Origin: Terriglobia bacterium
GTDB lineage: Bacteria > Acidobacteriota > Terriglobia > Acidiferrales > UBA7541
Length of the DNA stretch: 64,000 bases
Reading direction: 5' to 3'
Assembly: GCA_020073485.1 (NCBI GenBank)
Contig: JAIQFB010000004.1
Location: 1-64,000 of the forward strand
Both the position numbers and the translations under genes were made by a program. Under the pieces are notes generated by a model. The model saw only the letters and a program-made list of their open reading frames with translations, was not told where the DNA came from and did no database searches. Each line of letters opens with the position of its first letter. Positions within the stretch are counted from its first letter, which is position 1. Shown piece by piece: positions 17,321-27,033 of the stretch.

Positions 17321-17836
17321 ATGCAAAGCTGGATGCAGTTTTTTGTGATACTGACCGCGATTGCCGTCGCATTGCAGGCGGTCGTGTTGATTGCCCTGTT
17401 CCTTCAGATTCGGCGCACGGCCGCGCGCGTGGAAACAGCCGTCGCTGAAATCAACACGCGCATCGCGCCAATTCTCTCCCGAGTGCAGATTCTGGTCGAG
17501 GACGTATCTCCGCGGATTTCCGGCATCGTGGCGGACGCTTCCGAGCTGACGCGCATGGCCCGGGGCCAGGCTCAAAAAGTGGATCGCATACTGAGCGAAA
17601 CCTTGGAGCGGGTGCGCATGCAGCTGATCCATATCGACCAAATTTTGACGGGAGCAATGGAAACCGTGGAAGAAGCGGGATCGCGGCTGAGAGAAACCGT
17701 CTGGGGACCCGTCGTGAAAGCCACCGCGCTGGTTCGGGGTATCCAGGCTGGACTCGAATTTTTCCGCACCGCCCGACAGGGGCGCGAACCCGTGGAGCAG
17801 CCCGTCGAACAGCAGGACGAAGGAATGTTTATTTAA
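17321..17836 (+). CDS. DUF948-like membrane protein with coiled-coil tail
   Basis: 171 residues: an N-terminal transmembrane helix (FFVILTAIAVALQAVVLIAL) then an extended amphipathic helical region (about 30-120) with the heptad-like pattern of DUF948/methyl-accepting-like tethers, and a Gln/Glu/Pro-rich tail. GAGGGGAA precedes the ATG. Paired with the YtxH gene, an association that suggests a shared envelope role; no ligand or enzyme motif seen. Confidence 0.72.
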   Translation: MQSWMQFFVILTAIAVALQAVVLIALFLQIRRTAARVETAVAEINTRIAPILSRVQILVEDVSPRISGIVADASELTRMARGQAQKVDRILSETLERVRMQLIHIDQILTGAMETVEEAGSRLRETVWGPVVKATALVRGIQAGLEFFRTARQGREPVEQPVEQQDEGMFI

Positions 17837-17930
17837 TCTGCCTGGGCATCCTGCTTGACCCGAAATTCTCACATGTGATGGCGTGTTCGCAACAGGTGTG
17901 CCACCAAATGCCGCTTCGCCTTCCGGACAA

Positions 17931-19052
17931 TTACCGAATCCATCCGCCGCCCAGGACGACGTCTTCCGAATAAAATACGGCGGCCTGTCCTGGAGTGATG
18001 GCGCGCTGCGGCTCGTCAAACTTGACCAGTGCGCTGGTGGCGTTCACTGGTTCGATCGTGGCTGCGGCGGGATCGTGGCGATGGCGAATCTTCACGGCCG
18101 CGCGCACGGGCGCTTCGAGCGTCTCCATCGAAATCCAATTGATATTCTGCACGCTGCAAGTGCTTGAACGCAGCTCGGCATCGTCGCCGACGATGACGCG
18201 GTTGGCTGCGCGGTCCAGCTCGACCACGTACAGCGGGCGTCCAGCCGCGACGCCGAGGCCCTTGCGCTGCCCTAGCGTGTAATGGTGCACTCCTCGGTGG
18301 CGCCCGATCACTTCTCCCGACGTGGTGACCAGTTCGCCTTCGTCTTCGGGGAGCGATTCGCCGCGTTCGCCCAAATATGCGTCGATGAACTTAACGTAAT
18401 TCCCCGACGGCACGAAACAAATCTCCTGGCTTTCGGGCTTTTCCGCCACCGGCAGCTCGGCGCGGCGCGCGATCTCGCGTACGGCGGCCTTGTCCAACTC
18501 GCCCAGCGGAAAATCGGTGCGCGACATCTGTTCCTGCGTGAGCCCGAACAGAAAATACGTCTGGTCCTTGGCTGCGTCGACGGCGCGCAGCAGTTCGTAA
18601 CGCCCGGTCATATCGTTGCGGCAAATGCGGGCGTAGTGGCCTGTCGCCAGACGATCGGCGCCGATTTGCCGCGAGGTCGCCAGCAGGGGATCGAACTTCA
18701 CATGGTTGTTGCACTGGGTGCAGGGAATCGGCGTGCGGCCGGCGAGATATTCCTCGACGAACGGGCGCACCACGGTGTCCTCGAACCGCTGCTCGTAATT
18801 CACCACGTAATGGGGCATGCCCAGATGCTGCGCCACGCGTTTGGCGTCATAAACATCGTCGAGCGAGCAGCAGCGCTGGCCGTGCGAGCCGCTGCGGTCC
18901 AGTTCCGGCAACCGGCGCTGATTCCAGAGCTGCATGGTCAGGCCGACGACGGGAGATCCCTGTTCGACCAGAATCGCCGCCACGGCGGAGCTATCCACGC
19001 CGCCGCTCATGGCGACCGCTGTCATCGGGCCGGGATTGTGCGTCGAATGCAT
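17931..19052 (-). CDS. mnmA: tRNA-specific 2-thiouridylase
   Basis: Catalyses ATP-dependent 2-thiolation of wobble uridine in Glu, Gln and Lys tRNAs, using sulfur passed on from a cysteine desulfurase. 373 residues with the PP-loop motif [13 protein letters not shown] near the N terminus, the first active-site cysteine region [18 protein letters not shown], and the second in [10 protein letters not shown], all expected. Start is an ATG 20 bases after the upstream cysteine desulfurase stop, so a sulfur-relay operon is likely. Confidence 0.95.
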   Translation of the reverse strand: MHSTHNPGPMTAVAMSGGVDSSAVAAILVEQGSPVVGLTMQLWNQRRLPELDRSGSHGQRCCSLDDVYDAKRVAQHLGMPHYVVNYEQRFEDTVVRPFVEEYLAGRTPIPCTQCNNHVKFDPLLATSRQIGADRLATGHYARICRNDMTGRYELLRAVDAAKDQTYFLFGLTQEQMSRTDFPLGELDKAAVREIARRAELPVAEKPESQEICFVPSGNYVKFIDAYLGERGESLPEDEGELVTTSGEVIGRHRGVHHYTLGQRKGLGVAAGRPLYVVELDRAANRVIVGDDAELRSSTCSVQNINWISMETLEAPVRAAVKIRHRHDPAAATIEPVNATSALVKFDEPQRAITPGQAAVFYSEDVVLGGGWIR

Positions 19053-19072
19053 CGTATTAGTATAACGTCAAA

Positions 19073-20245
19073 TCAGGCAACCGCAGGCTTCTTATAGGTG
19101 GGGGAAAGCAGGCGCAGGCGCTCGATCACGGCGGGAATCGTTTCGAGCGCAAAGTCGATTTCCTGCTGGGTATTCTGGTGCCCCAGGCTCAGGCGTAGCG
19201 TGGCGCGCGCATCTTCCGGAGGCAAGCCAATCGCCGTGAGCACGTGAGAAGGCTCGACGGCGCCCGACGAGCAAGCCGCGCCGGTCGAGCACGCGATCCC
19301 TTTCAGGTCCAAGGCGATCACCATGGCTTCGCCCTCGATAAAAGGAAAAGTCATATTCGTGGTGTTGGGCGTGCGCGGCGCTTGCGCGCCGTTTACCCAG
19401 CAATGCGGAACGCGCTCCAGCAGGCCTTTTTCAAGGCAATCGCGCAACGCCCCTATCCGTGCGGTTTCGTCCTGCATGTTGTTCAACGCGAGTTCGGCCG
19501 CTTTTCCCATGCCGGCGATGGCGGCGACGTCTTCGGTGCCGGGGCGGCGGTCGCGCTCGGAATGGCCGCCATGCAGGAGTGGTTTCAGCTGCGTTCCCTT
19601 TCGCACGTACAGCGCGCCAACGCCCTTCGGGCCGTAGAATTTATGCGCCGCAATCGAAAGCAGATGGACGCCGAGGCGCGTGACGTCGATGGGTATCTTG
19701 CCCGCGGCCTGCACGGCATCGGTGTGGAATACGATGCCGCTTTCCGCCGCGATTTTGCCGATTTCTTCGATGGGTTCGACCGTTCCCAGTTCATTATTCG
19801 CGAGCATCAGGGTGATGAGCGCGGTTTCCGGGCGGATCGCACGGCGAACGTCTTCCGGATTTACAAGCCCGTCGCGATCCACGGGCAGGAAGGTGACGTC
19901 CACGCCGCGTTTCGCCAGCTCCTTGCACGAGTCCAGGACCGCGACATGTTCGATGGCGGACGTAATCACATGCCGGCCGGGTTCCGGCGTACTCCCCAGA
20001 ACTCCAAAAATGGCCTGATTGTTCGATTCGGTGCCGCCGCTGGAAAACGTGATTTCTGATGCCTGCGCTCCAACCAGCGCCGCCACGGACGATCGGGCGC
20101 GCTCCACCGCTCCGCGGGCATCCTGCCCGAAGGCATGAATCGAACTCGCATTGCCATATGCTTCGCCGAAATACGGCAGCATGGCGGCGAGAACTTCCGG
20201 CGCCACCGGCGTAGTCGCGTTGTGGTCGAGATACACGCGCTTCAT
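19073..20245 (-). CDS. Cysteine desulfurase (NifS/IscS type)
   Basis: PLP enzyme that moves sulfur from cysteine to an active-site cysteine for Fe-S clusters or tRNA thiolation. 390 residues starting MKRVYLDHNATTPVAPE at 20245, with GGGAA 8 bases upstream; an in-frame ATG at 20260 is possible. The PLP lysine lies in SIAAHKFYGPKGVG and the catalytic loop in STGAACSSGAVEPSHVL. Located immediately upstream of mnmA, which suggests that thiouridine synthesis is its main duty; assignment as IscS or NifS is not settled by sequence alone. Confidence 0.93.
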   Translation of the reverse strand: MKRVYLDHNATTPVAPEVLAAMLPYFGEAYGNASSIHAFGQDARGAVERARSSVAALVGAQASEITFSSGGTESNNQAIFGVLGSTPEPGRHVITSAIEHVAVLDSCKELAKRGVDVTFLPVDRDGLVNPEDVRRAIRPETALITLMLANNELGTVEPIEEIGKIAAESGIVFHTDAVQAAGKIPIDVTRLGVHLLSIAAHKFYGPKGVGALYVRKGTQLKPLLHGGHSERDRRPGTEDVAAIAGMGKAAELALNNMQDETARIGALRDCLEKGLLERVPHCWVNGAQAPRTPNTTNMTFPFIEGEAMVIALDLKGIACSTGAACSSGAVEPSHVLTAIGLPPEDARATLRLSLGHQNTQQEIDFALETIPAVIERLRLLSPTYKKPAVA

Positions 20246-20291
20246 TTGCTGATTTCCCATAAGCGGAAACGAAAAGTTGGTTAACCCATTG

Positions 20292-20320
20292 AGAATACCG
20301 TTCGCGCATGAGCCGGTCAA
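20292..20320 (-). promoter_or_regulatory. Putative promoter of the cysteine desulfurase-mnmA operon
   Basis: On the minus strand TTGACC (complement of 20315-20320), 17-base spacer, TATTCT (complement of 20292-20297). Start of transcription would fall about 40 bases before the start codon. Confidence 0.5.
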
Positions 20321-20384
20321 GGCGAGGGCATTCTTGGTTAGGGCTTGTAGCCAATCTGAGGCCCCGCTTTACAATTCCCCCGGT

Positions 20385-20412
20385 TTGCCCGAGACAAGCC
20401 GGGTTGTATACT
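20385..20412 (+). promoter_or_regulatory. Putative deoB promoter
   Basis: TTGCCC (20385-20390), 16-base spacer, TATACT (20407-20412). The predicted transcript start leaves a leader of only about 10 bases before the ATG at 20430, so initiation may depend on little or no Shine-Dalgarno sequence. Confidence 0.42.
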
Positions 20413-20429
20413 TTTCGCCGAGGCAGGCC

Positions 20430-21611
20430 ATGGGTTCCTTTGAGCGAATCATCTGGATCGTGCTGGACAGCGTGGGGATTGGCGCGCTGCCCGATGCGGC
20501 GGACTACGACGACGTGGGCCGCAACACGCTGGGCCACATTGCGAAATCGCGGCCACTGGCGCTGCCGAATCTGGTGCGGCTGGGGCTGGCCAACATTGCG
20601 CCGCTCGAACACCTGACGCCTCCCGCGAGCCCGGAAGGGTGCTATGGCAAGGGAGCGACGCATTCTCCGGGGAAGGACACGACCACCGGGCATTGGGAGA
20701 TGGCCGGCATCTGGCTGCCGCAGGCGTTTCCGGTATACAAGCAGGGTTTTCCGAGGGAATTGATCGAACAGTTTGAGCGGGCCATCGGGCGCAAGACGAT
20801 CGGCAATAAGCCCGCCTCCGGAACGGAAATCATCAAAGAGTTGGGCGAGGAGCACGTTCGGACGGGATGTCCGATCGTTTACACTTCGGGCGACAGCGTT
20901 TTCCAGATTGCCACGCATGAAGACGTGATTCCCATCGCCGAGCTGTACCGCATGTGCGAAATCGCGCGGAAAATGCTGGACGGGCCGCACAAAGTGGGGC
21001 GCGTGATTGCGCGGCCGTTTACCGGAACACCGGGAAATTTCCGGCGCACCGAGCGGCGCCATGATTACGCCGTCGAGCCGCCGCGGCCGATGCTGATGGA
21101 TGTGCTGGTCGAGCGCAAGGTGCCGATTTTCGGCATCGGAAAAATTCACGATATTTACAACGGGCGCGGCGTCGATCGTTACGTTACCACGAAGAACAAC
21201 GCGGACGGCATGCAGAAGCTGCATGCGACGCTGGACGAGCAAGAGTCCGGTCTCATTTTTGCAAACCTAGTCGATTTTGACATGCTGTACGGCCACAGGA
21301 AGGATGTGGAAGGATTTGCGAAGTCGCTCGAGGAGTTCGATCTACTGCTCGCGCCGCTGCTGGCGGCTCTCGCCCCGCGTGATCTGCTTATGATTACCGC
21401 CGATCATGGCTGCGATCCGGACCCGGCCTGGCCAACGACGGATCATTCGCGGGAATATGTTCCCATCGTGACCTACAGCCCGGGAGGGAAGCGCGGCGTC
21501 AACCTCGGCGTGCGTGAGACTCTGGCGGACATGGGGCAGACCATAGCCGAGAATTTCGGCGCGGTGATTCCGCATGGGAAGAGTTTTCTGCCGATGATTT
21601 CACGGAAATAG
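20430..21611 (+). CDS. deoB: Phosphopentomutase
   Basis: Alkaline-phosphatase-superfamily enzyme interconverting (deoxy)ribose 1-phosphate and 5-phosphate in nucleoside salvage. 393 residues from ATG 20430, the usual DeoB length. Metal-binding motif [13 protein letters not shown] at the N terminus, catalytic threonine segment [13 protein letters not shown] (about residues 82-94), and C-terminal metal ligands in [10 protein letters not shown] and TADHGCDP...TDHSREYVP. Single gene, divergent from the cysteine desulfurase operon. The frame upstream of 20430 is open but lacks family similarity. Confidence 0.95.
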   Translation: MGSFERIIWIVLDSVGIGALPDAADYDDVGRNTLGHIAKSRPLALPNLVRLGLANIAPLEHLTPPASPEGCYGKGATHSPGKDTTTGHWEMAGIWLPQAFPVYKQGFPRELIEQFERAIGRKTIGNKPASGTEIIKELGEEHVRTGCPIVYTSGDSVFQIATHEDVIPIAELYRMCEIARKMLDGPHKVGRVIARPFTGTPGNFRRTERRHDYAVEPPRPMLMDVLVERKVPIFGIGKIHDIYNGRGVDRYVTTKNNADGMQKLHATLDEQESGLIFANLVDFDMLYGHRKDVEGFAKSLEEFDLLLAPLLAALAPRDLLMITADHGCDPDPAWPTTDHSREYVPIVTYSPGGKRGVNLGVRETLADMGQTIAENFGAVIPHGKSFLPMISRK

Positions 21612-21638
21612 GTCGCATTTCCACCGCTGGCGCGGACC

Positions 21639-21669
21639 CTAGTGGCGCAGGCTTCAGCCTGTGGGGTTT
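21639..21669. repeat. Single palindrome, GGCGCAGGCTTCAGCCTG type
   Basis: TAGTGGCGCAGGCTTCAGCC followed by TGTGGGGTTT; the core is AGGCT-TC-AGCCT. It lies 28 bases after the deoB stop and matches both halves of the larger element at 36668-36760. Confidence 0.75.
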
Positions 21670-21709
21670 AGTTTTTTCGAGAATCACGAGTCACAAATCT
21701 CGACGCATG

Positions 21710-22720
21710 CTAATTTCCGGATGTCGGAGTGCGCGGGGCGTAGTATCCGGAACGCGTGCGCACGCTGAGTTTTCCCATGCCGCGCGGGGGAATGACGTCG
21801 ACGGCCACGGTGCGGAAAGAGCCGTCACGCGCGGCGTTGGTCGGATAATAGGCCAGGGTGTACTGGTTGCGAAGGTCGCGAGCGATCTGCGTGCAGATGG
21901 ATTCGGTATCGTCGACGCTTTCCGGGAAGAAGGCCAGGCCGCCTGTGGCGTTGGCCAGTTGGCTTAGCGCCGTGCGGGCGCGTTTCATGGCGCGGTGATC
22001 GTGCTTGATGTCGTCGTCGCTGAAAACGCCGACGGCGTAGATGAGGGCGTTGTTGCGCTGGGCCTGCTCGACAGTCTGTTCCAGGGTGTGCCGGCTGGCG
22101 TTGTCCTCGCCGTCGGTCACCACCAGGATCACTTTTTTATCGCGCGTGCCTTTTCTCAGGTGATCGAGCGAGCCGATCACGGCGTCGAACAGGGCCGTGC
22201 TGCCGCGCGCGTCGATGCGTTCCAGCGCGGTCTTCATCTCGGCCAGGTCGCTGGTGAAGTCGTGCTCGGTGTCCAGGTAATAGTCGTCGTTAAAATTGAC
22301 GACGAAACCTTCGTCCTGCGGATTGGAAGTCTTGATAAACGTCATGGCCGCGGCGTTTACCTGCGGGCGCTTGGCGCGCATGCTGCCGCTGTTATCCACT
22401 ACCAGGCCGAAGCTCACCGGCACGTCTTCCTGCTTGAAGACGGAAAGTTTCTGCTCGACCTTATCTTCAAAGACCCGGAAATTTTCTTCTTTCAGGCCCG
22501 GCACAAACGCGCTTCGGTCGTTGAGCACGGAGGCGTGCAGCACGACCATGTTGACCGCCGCCTTGATCTTGTAAGTATCCGGAGAAGGCTCCTGCGGAGG
22601 AGCGGGCGGCGCGGCCGGCTTGCTGGAGGGCGATATGGGCGCGTCTTGCTGGGCCAATGCCACGGTCGCCAGGCACACTCCGGCACACGCCAGAAACAGA
22701 GTGAGCAGGAAAGGCGTCAG
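21710..22720 (-). CDS. VWFA-related (Acidobacteria-type) secreted protein, copy 2
   Basis: About 336 residues: hydrophobic signal segment (TPFLLTLFLACAGVCLATVA), proline-rich linker, then the family N-terminal strand block (VNMVVLHASVLNDRSAFVPG, FRVFEDKVEQ) and a von Willebrand A domain with MIDAS DNSGSMR and GSTALFDAV...VTDGEDN. Ends FRTVAVDVIPPRGMGKLSVR, the usual C-terminal strand. No ATG, GTG or TTG lies between the upstream stop (22725-22727) and the signal core; I chose a CTG at 22720, 4 bases after that stop. Frame is open up to 22861, so a longer N terminus overlapping the neighbour is possible. Confidence 0.85.
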   Translation of the reverse strand: MTPFLLTLFLACAGVCLATVALAQQDAPISPSSKPAAPPAPPQEPSPDTYKIKAAVNMVVLHASVLNDRSAFVPGLKEENFRVFEDKVEQKLSVFKQEDVPVSFGLVVDNSGSMRAKRPQVNAAAMTFIKTSNPQDEGFVVNFNDDYYLDTEHDFTSDLAEMKTALERIDARGSTALFDAVIGSLDHLRKGTRDKKVILVVTDGEDNASRHTLEQTVEQAQRNNALIYAVGVFSDDDIKHDHRAMKRARTALSQLANATGGLAFFPESVDDTESICTQIARDLRNQYTLAYYPTNAARDGSFRTVAVDVIPPRGMGKLSVRTRSGYYAPRTPTSGN

Positions 22721-22724
22721 GCGG

Positions 22725-23708
22725 CTACTGCGCCGGGGCGTAGTAACCCGTCTTCGCGTAGACGGTGAGGGGAGGGAGACCTCTGGGGGGGCGCAGCTTG
22801 ACTTTGATTTTCCGCCAGGTGCCGTTATGCGTTGCATTGCTTGGTTTGTATCCGACGACATATTGGTTCCTCAACTCCATTCCGATTTTTGCGGCGATAT
22901 CGGGCAATTCGCCAATGTTGCCGACCGGGAAGGTACGGCCTCCGGTCATTTCGGTCATTTCGGAAAGCAGCGAGGGGCCGTTCAATTCTTCGCTGGTTCT
23001 GGATCGAACGCCGATATCGTCGTAGATACCGATGGCGTAGAGCTGGCAGTCGGCCTCTTTCAGAAAGTTGCGAACATCGTTCTCGCTGTACCGACTATGA
23101 TTATCCCCTCCATCCGATATGATGAGCAAGGCCCGTTTGGCGTTATGTGCACCCCTCATCTGGCTGAGGCCCAGATAGACGGCATCGAGCAGCGCGGTGC
23201 GCCCGCGGGAGGCGGTGAACATCATGCGGTTCTGCAGTTCCTCGACACTGTTGGTAAATCCGCTGGTCAATTCGGCGCGATCGTTGAAACTCACCAGGAA
23301 AAACTGGTCGAGCGGGTTCGCGGTGCGCATGAACTGCACGGCGGCCTGGCGCGCCTTGTCGACTTTGTCGGACATGCTGCCGCTCATATCGAAAATCAGG
23401 CCGATGGAGACGGGAACGTCCTCGCTGGACATGGTGACGACTTCCTGCTCGACGCCGTCTTCATAAACGCGAAAATTTTCCTTCTCCAGACCGGTGACCA
23501 GGCGGTTGAGCGGGTCGGTAACGGTGACGTTGACCAGTGCCAGGTTGACGTCGACCTTGATTCCTTGTCCCGGTTTTATTTTTAGTTCGTCGGACTGCTT
23601 TGGGGGAGATACGGGGCCCTGGTCCTGGCTGAAAACGGTGACTGCAAGGAGGGTGCACACAACAAGGGCGAGTGCGCGTACACGATTATGATTTCGCTCT
23701 GCCATCAC
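22725..23708 (-). CDS. VWFA-related (Acidobacteria-type) secreted protein, copy 1
   Basis: 327 residues: signal peptide VRALALVVCTLLAVTVFS-Q, linker, VNLALVNVTVTDPLNRLVTG and FRVYEDGVEQEVV strand block, VWA domain with MIDAS DMSGSMSDK and RTALLDAVYLG...ISDGGDNHSRYS, and the C-terminal strand IKVKLRPPRGLPPLTVYAKT ending TGYYAPAQ. The downstream copy has the same architecture and nearly the same ending, so this is a tandem duplication. Probably a metal-dependent adhesion or scaffold protein in the periplasm; partner unknown. Confidence 0.9.
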   Translation of the reverse strand: MMAERNHNRVRALALVVCTLLAVTVFSQDQGPVSPPKQSDELKIKPGQGIKVDVNLALVNVTVTDPLNRLVTGLEKENFRVYEDGVEQEVVTMSSEDVPVSIGLIFDMSGSMSDKVDKARQAAVQFMRTANPLDQFFLVSFNDRAELTSGFTNSVEELQNRMMFTASRGRTALLDAVYLGLSQMRGAHNAKRALLIISDGGDNHSRYSENDVRNFLKEADCQLYAIGIYDDIGVRSRTSEELNGPSLLSEMTEMTGGRTFPVGNIGELPDIAAKIGMELRNQYVVGYKPSNATHNGTWRKIKVKLRPPRGLPPLTVYAKTGYYAPAQ

Positions 23709-23963
23709 CGCGTTGCCTGCCTTTGCCGGCGCTGCCCGGGCGGTTGCGGTGGTTCCGACTCTGAACCCAAACCTATTCTACCATTCGGCCAATCCCGCGC
23801 AAGGCCCTCGATAGCGATGTGACAATTCATTTACTTTTGGCGCCACGTCCGGGATTGCAATGGATGCGGTCATCGCCTGGCGCGGCGATCGGTTGCGGCT
23901 TGTGATAGCATCTTGAACATCCCGTCGCGCATATCGCTGATCGGCGCGCCCGGAAAAAACTTT

Positions 23964-24713
23964 ATGGCCATTGCCGTGATCCCCGCTCGCTATGCCGCCA
24001 CCCGCTTGCCGGGCAAGCCGCTGGTTTCCCTGGCCGGAAAATCCATGATCGAGAGGGTGTGGGAGCGCACGCGGCGGGCGAAAAAAATTTCGCGGGTGAT
24101 CATCGCCACCGACGACGAACGCATCCTGAAGGCAGCGGCGGCCTTTGGGGGGGAAGCGGCCATGACAAGGGCCGAGCACCGCTCCGGCACCGAGCGCGTC
24201 GCCGAGGTGGCCGCCGGAATGGCCCGCGAGAGCGCGGAGATTTTCGTGAACGTGCAAGGGGATGAACCGCTCATTGAACCCGACGCCATCGACGCGGCGG
24301 TCGAAGCGATCGAGTCGGACGAAAGTGTGCAGATTTCGACGCTCATGGTACCCATTGCCAAGCCGGCCGACATCATGGATCCCAATATCGTGAAGGTGGT
24401 CCTGGATTTCGACGGCGACGCGCTCTATTTTTCCCGCGCACCGATTCCCTGGGTGCGCGACCGGAATTCCCCGGTGCATGTGCAGCACATGAAGCATCTC
24501 GGGCTGTACGCGTTTCGCAGCGCGGCGCTGCTGGAGTTTCCGACGCTGCCGCTGGGAGACCTGGAGCGCGTCGAGCAACTCGAGCAATTGCGCTGGATGG
24601 AGAACGGCTACAAGATCCGCGTCGCGGAAACCACGCATGATTCAGTGAGCGTGGATGTGCCGGAAGATGTCGCGCGGGTTGAGCAGTTGCTTCGCGAAGC
24701 GCGGTCCGCGTAG
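23964..24713 (+). CDS. kdsB: CMP-KDO synthetase (3-deoxy-manno-octulosonate cytidylyltransferase)
   Basis: Activates KDO with CTP to CMP-KDO for lipid A-core assembly. 249 residues from ATG 23964: nucleotidyltransferase signature VIPARYAATRLPGKPL, RTEHRSGTERV-like segment (here RAEHRSGTERVAEVA), VNVQGDEPLI and DGDALYFSRAPIP. Stands alone, apart from the kdsA-kdsD-kdsC group at 34-36.6 kb. Implies an LPS outer membrane with KDO. Confidence 0.95.
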   Translation: MAIAVIPARYAATRLPGKPLVSLAGKSMIERVWERTRRAKKISRVIIATDDERILKAAAAFGGEAAMTRAEHRSGTERVAEVAAGMARESAEIFVNVQGDEPLIEPDAIDAAVEAIESDESVQISTLMVPIAKPADIMDPNIVKVVLDFDGDALYFSRAPIPWVRDRNSPVHVQHMKHLGLYAFRSAALLEFPTLPLGDLERVEQLEQLRWMENGYKIRVAETTHDSVSVDVPEDVARVEQLLREARSA

Positions 24714-24750
24714 TCCGCCTTGGGTCCCCCCCAAAAAATCAAATTGAGAA

Positions 24751-26850
24751 TTAGAATTGCCGGAAGAGCGAGCCACTTGCCGGGAGTCCCGCGTCGATGC
24801 GAATCAGGATGATTTGTTGCGCGGGCAGAGTTTGCGGAGAGTTGATCACGTACACGGCGTAATTGCGCGTCTGGTTCAGAGGGCTGGGAAGAGTGAGTGT
24901 AAGCGTGCCGCGTTCAGCCGACGAGGAAGCGGCATACGCGCCGGTCACCGCTACGGCCGGCGAGAGCGTTCCGCCCGCGTTGAGGTCAACGGTCCCGGAC
25001 GAGACGATTCCCGCGCCACGGGCCGCCAGCTCGCCTGTAACGACTTCGGCCGAGGGACCGGACAGGCCGTTGGTGGCAACGGCATAGTTACCCGCAATCA
25101 AGGCTTGCGAAAACGCGGCGGCCTGCTGCCGCGCGAGGATGCCGTCGCTGGTCGGGTGGATCGAATCGGACTCCTGGAAAACGGCGCTCCCCACCGAACC
25201 AAGATAAAACACGTACGTGCGTCCCCCGGTAAACGTCGCCGTTCCCCGCCCACTGGCCGCGACGCTGTAGGTTCCGCTGAAGACAAGGTTCGCGTTCAAC
25301 GTGCCGCTTGAATTTTCATCAAGCACGCCGCTGGAGAGGTTGCCGCTTCCGTCCGCGGAAAAGCTTCCGGCTGAAGCAAACGTGCTGCCGGATGCGGGAT
25401 TGGACAAGAGAAAGGCGAAGTTTCCGTTGAGCGAAGCGGCATTAAAGGTCGCATTCGGAGATTGCTGCGATGTTATGCCCGCCACTTGCTGCGAGGTGTC
25501 GGTTCCCACGAATTCGGCCGAACCGCGCGATACGACGTAAAAACTGAAATGGAATGTCGCGCCGGAGGTGACCAGCGTGGCGGTTCCCCGGCCGGTGCTG
25601 GAACTCACGCCATACGCCCCGCCCGTAATGGAGATTTGCGGGGTGGCGACGCCGGCGGAGTTCGAGTCCATCAGGCCACGGGAGATATTGCCCGCGCCGT
25701 CGGCCGTAAATTCGCCGATCTGAGAAATACCGTTCGATCCCTGCACACCGGCGAAATCGAAGACGTAGGTTCCGGAGAGAGCCGCGGGGCCAAACGCGGT
25801 AACGTCCCGCGCAACCGCTTGTCCACTGGCCGTGCCAGTATTATCGAAGCCGGTGATCTGCAATTGATTGCCGTTTACGAGAACGAAATTAAACGTGGAG
25901 GGCGCGTGCCCGTCAGCGAATTGCAAACTGCCGCGTCCATCGGGCGTTACGCTGTAGGTGCCGACGAAGGACAATCCCGGCGTGACCCCGGAAGTTTCGT
26001 TGATGTCTTCCAGGCCGCTGGTCAATCGTCCTGCGCCATCCGCCGTGAAGCTGCCGGCGCGGAAGAATGCGCCGGAAGCATTCTGGCCCGACACGGAGAA
26101 GGCAAACTGTCCCTGCAAGGAAGATGTGGAATAGCCCGAAATCGTTACCGCGGCGCTGGCCAGGGAGAGCGGAAAATCGCGCGACACTGCGGAGACGATA
26201 ACGTTCGAGCCCAAGGGCGGCGTCCGGGGAGAGGCATAAACCCCATTGGCATCAATTGTTCCGAGCGTGGCATTGCCGCCCAGGATGGGATTGGTTCCCG
26301 CAGCCCCAACGTACCAGTCCTCATTGGTGGTTGTGGCGCCGGTGACTGTCGAGGTGAAGGCCTTTGTGTTGGCCGTTCCCGCAGGCATGGTCCAGGTAGT
26401 GGGAGCGATCGTGACGACCGGAGGCGGCGTGATGGTCACCGAGGAGGTGGCGGAGACGTTTGTATCTTCGAATGCCGTGGCGGAGACGGTGACCGTTGCG
26501 GGCGAGGGAGCCGTGTTCGGAGCGTGGTAAAGTCCGCTCGAATCGATCCTTCCCACCGTGTCATTTCCCCCGGTCACGTTGTTTACTTTCCAAATGAGGA
26601 TCGAATTGGTTCCGCCGGAAGCGGCGCCAAAAAATTGCGTGGAGGAAACGACGTTCACGGAGATAGTCACCGGCGAAATGGTAACGGAAATTCCGGTCAC
26701 CGGGTCGGTGCACGAGGAAGAGGAAGATGAGCTGGAAGTCGTGGCGTCCGTGGTGGTGCAGACGATTGCCGTGCTGGCGGCGGGCGTACCGTGACACGAG
26801 GCCATGCCGAGGGCGGCAACCAGCAATGCAATCAGGGAGAGACGATTCAC
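24751..26850 (-). CDS. Surface lipoprotein with Ig-like domains and four tandem beta repeats (A)
   Basis: 699 residues from GTG 26850 (AGAGGG upstream). Lipobox LGMASC (Cys 19), Ser/Thr-rich linker, two Ig-like/BIG domains (about 50-235; ISVTISPVTISVNVV), then four repeats of about 110 residues, each with the core G-[ES]-F-[TS]-A-D-G-[AS]-G-...-D-x-N and ending in a strand such as FVLVNGNQLQITGFD. The last residues are SGSLFRQF. The gene 3' of it on the minus strand direction (27034-29235) is a paralogue. Probably an exposed or OM-associated adhesion protein; no catalytic motif. Confidence 0.8.
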   Translation of the reverse strand: MNRLSLIALLVAALGMASCHGTPAASTAIVCTTTDATTSSSSSSSSCTDPVTGISVTISPVTISVNVVSSTQFFGAASGGTNSILIWKVNNVTGGNDTVGRIDSSGLYHAPNTAPSPATVTVSATAFEDTNVSATSSVTITPPPVVTIAPTTWTMPAGTANTKAFTSTVTGATTTNEDWYVGAAGTNPILGGNATLGTIDANGVYASPRTPPLGSNVIVSAVSRDFPLSLASAAVTISGYSTSSLQGQFAFSVSGQNASGAFFRAGSFTADGAGRLTSGLEDINETSGVTPGLSFVGTYSVTPDGRGSLQFADGHAPSTFNFVLVNGNQLQITGFDNTGTASGQAVARDVTAFGPAALSGTYVFDFAGVQGSNGISQIGEFTADGAGNISRGLMDSNSAGVATPQISITGGAYGVSSSTGRGTATLVTSGATFHFSFYVVSRGSAEFVGTDTSQQVAGITSQQSPNATFNAASLNGNFAFLLSNPASGSTFASAGSFSADGSGNLSSGVLDENSSGTLNANLVFSGTYSVAASGRGTATFTGGRTYVFYLGSVGSAVFQESDSIHPTSDGILARQQAAAFSQALIAGNYAVATNGLSGPSAEVVTGELAARGAGIVSSGTVDLNAGGTLSPAVAVTGAYAASSSAERGTLTLTLPSPLNQTRNYAVYVINSPQTLPAQQIILIRIDAGLPASGSLFRQF

Positions 26851-27033
26851 CGCGTAGCCCTCTTCCGATCCAGGACTCTGCGCCGCATGGACTGCGATTC
26901 CAGGAATGTTCGGCTCGTATGCTTCACTCTCAACCCATCTCTCCAAAGCGCGAAAATATTTTTCAACCACTCACGCGGCGAAGTCCCCGGGCGATGCGCG
27001 CCGCGCACACACCAGATCCCGAACGGCCATTCG

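Noticed and set aside
19794-21242. 482-codon minus-strand open frame
   Set aside because: Antisense of deoB joined to an out-of-frame reading of the cysteine desulfurase; no coherent domain.
25462-26730. 422-codon plus-strand open frame
   Set aside because: Gly/Arg-rich antisense of the repeat lipoprotein; typical GC-rich shadow.
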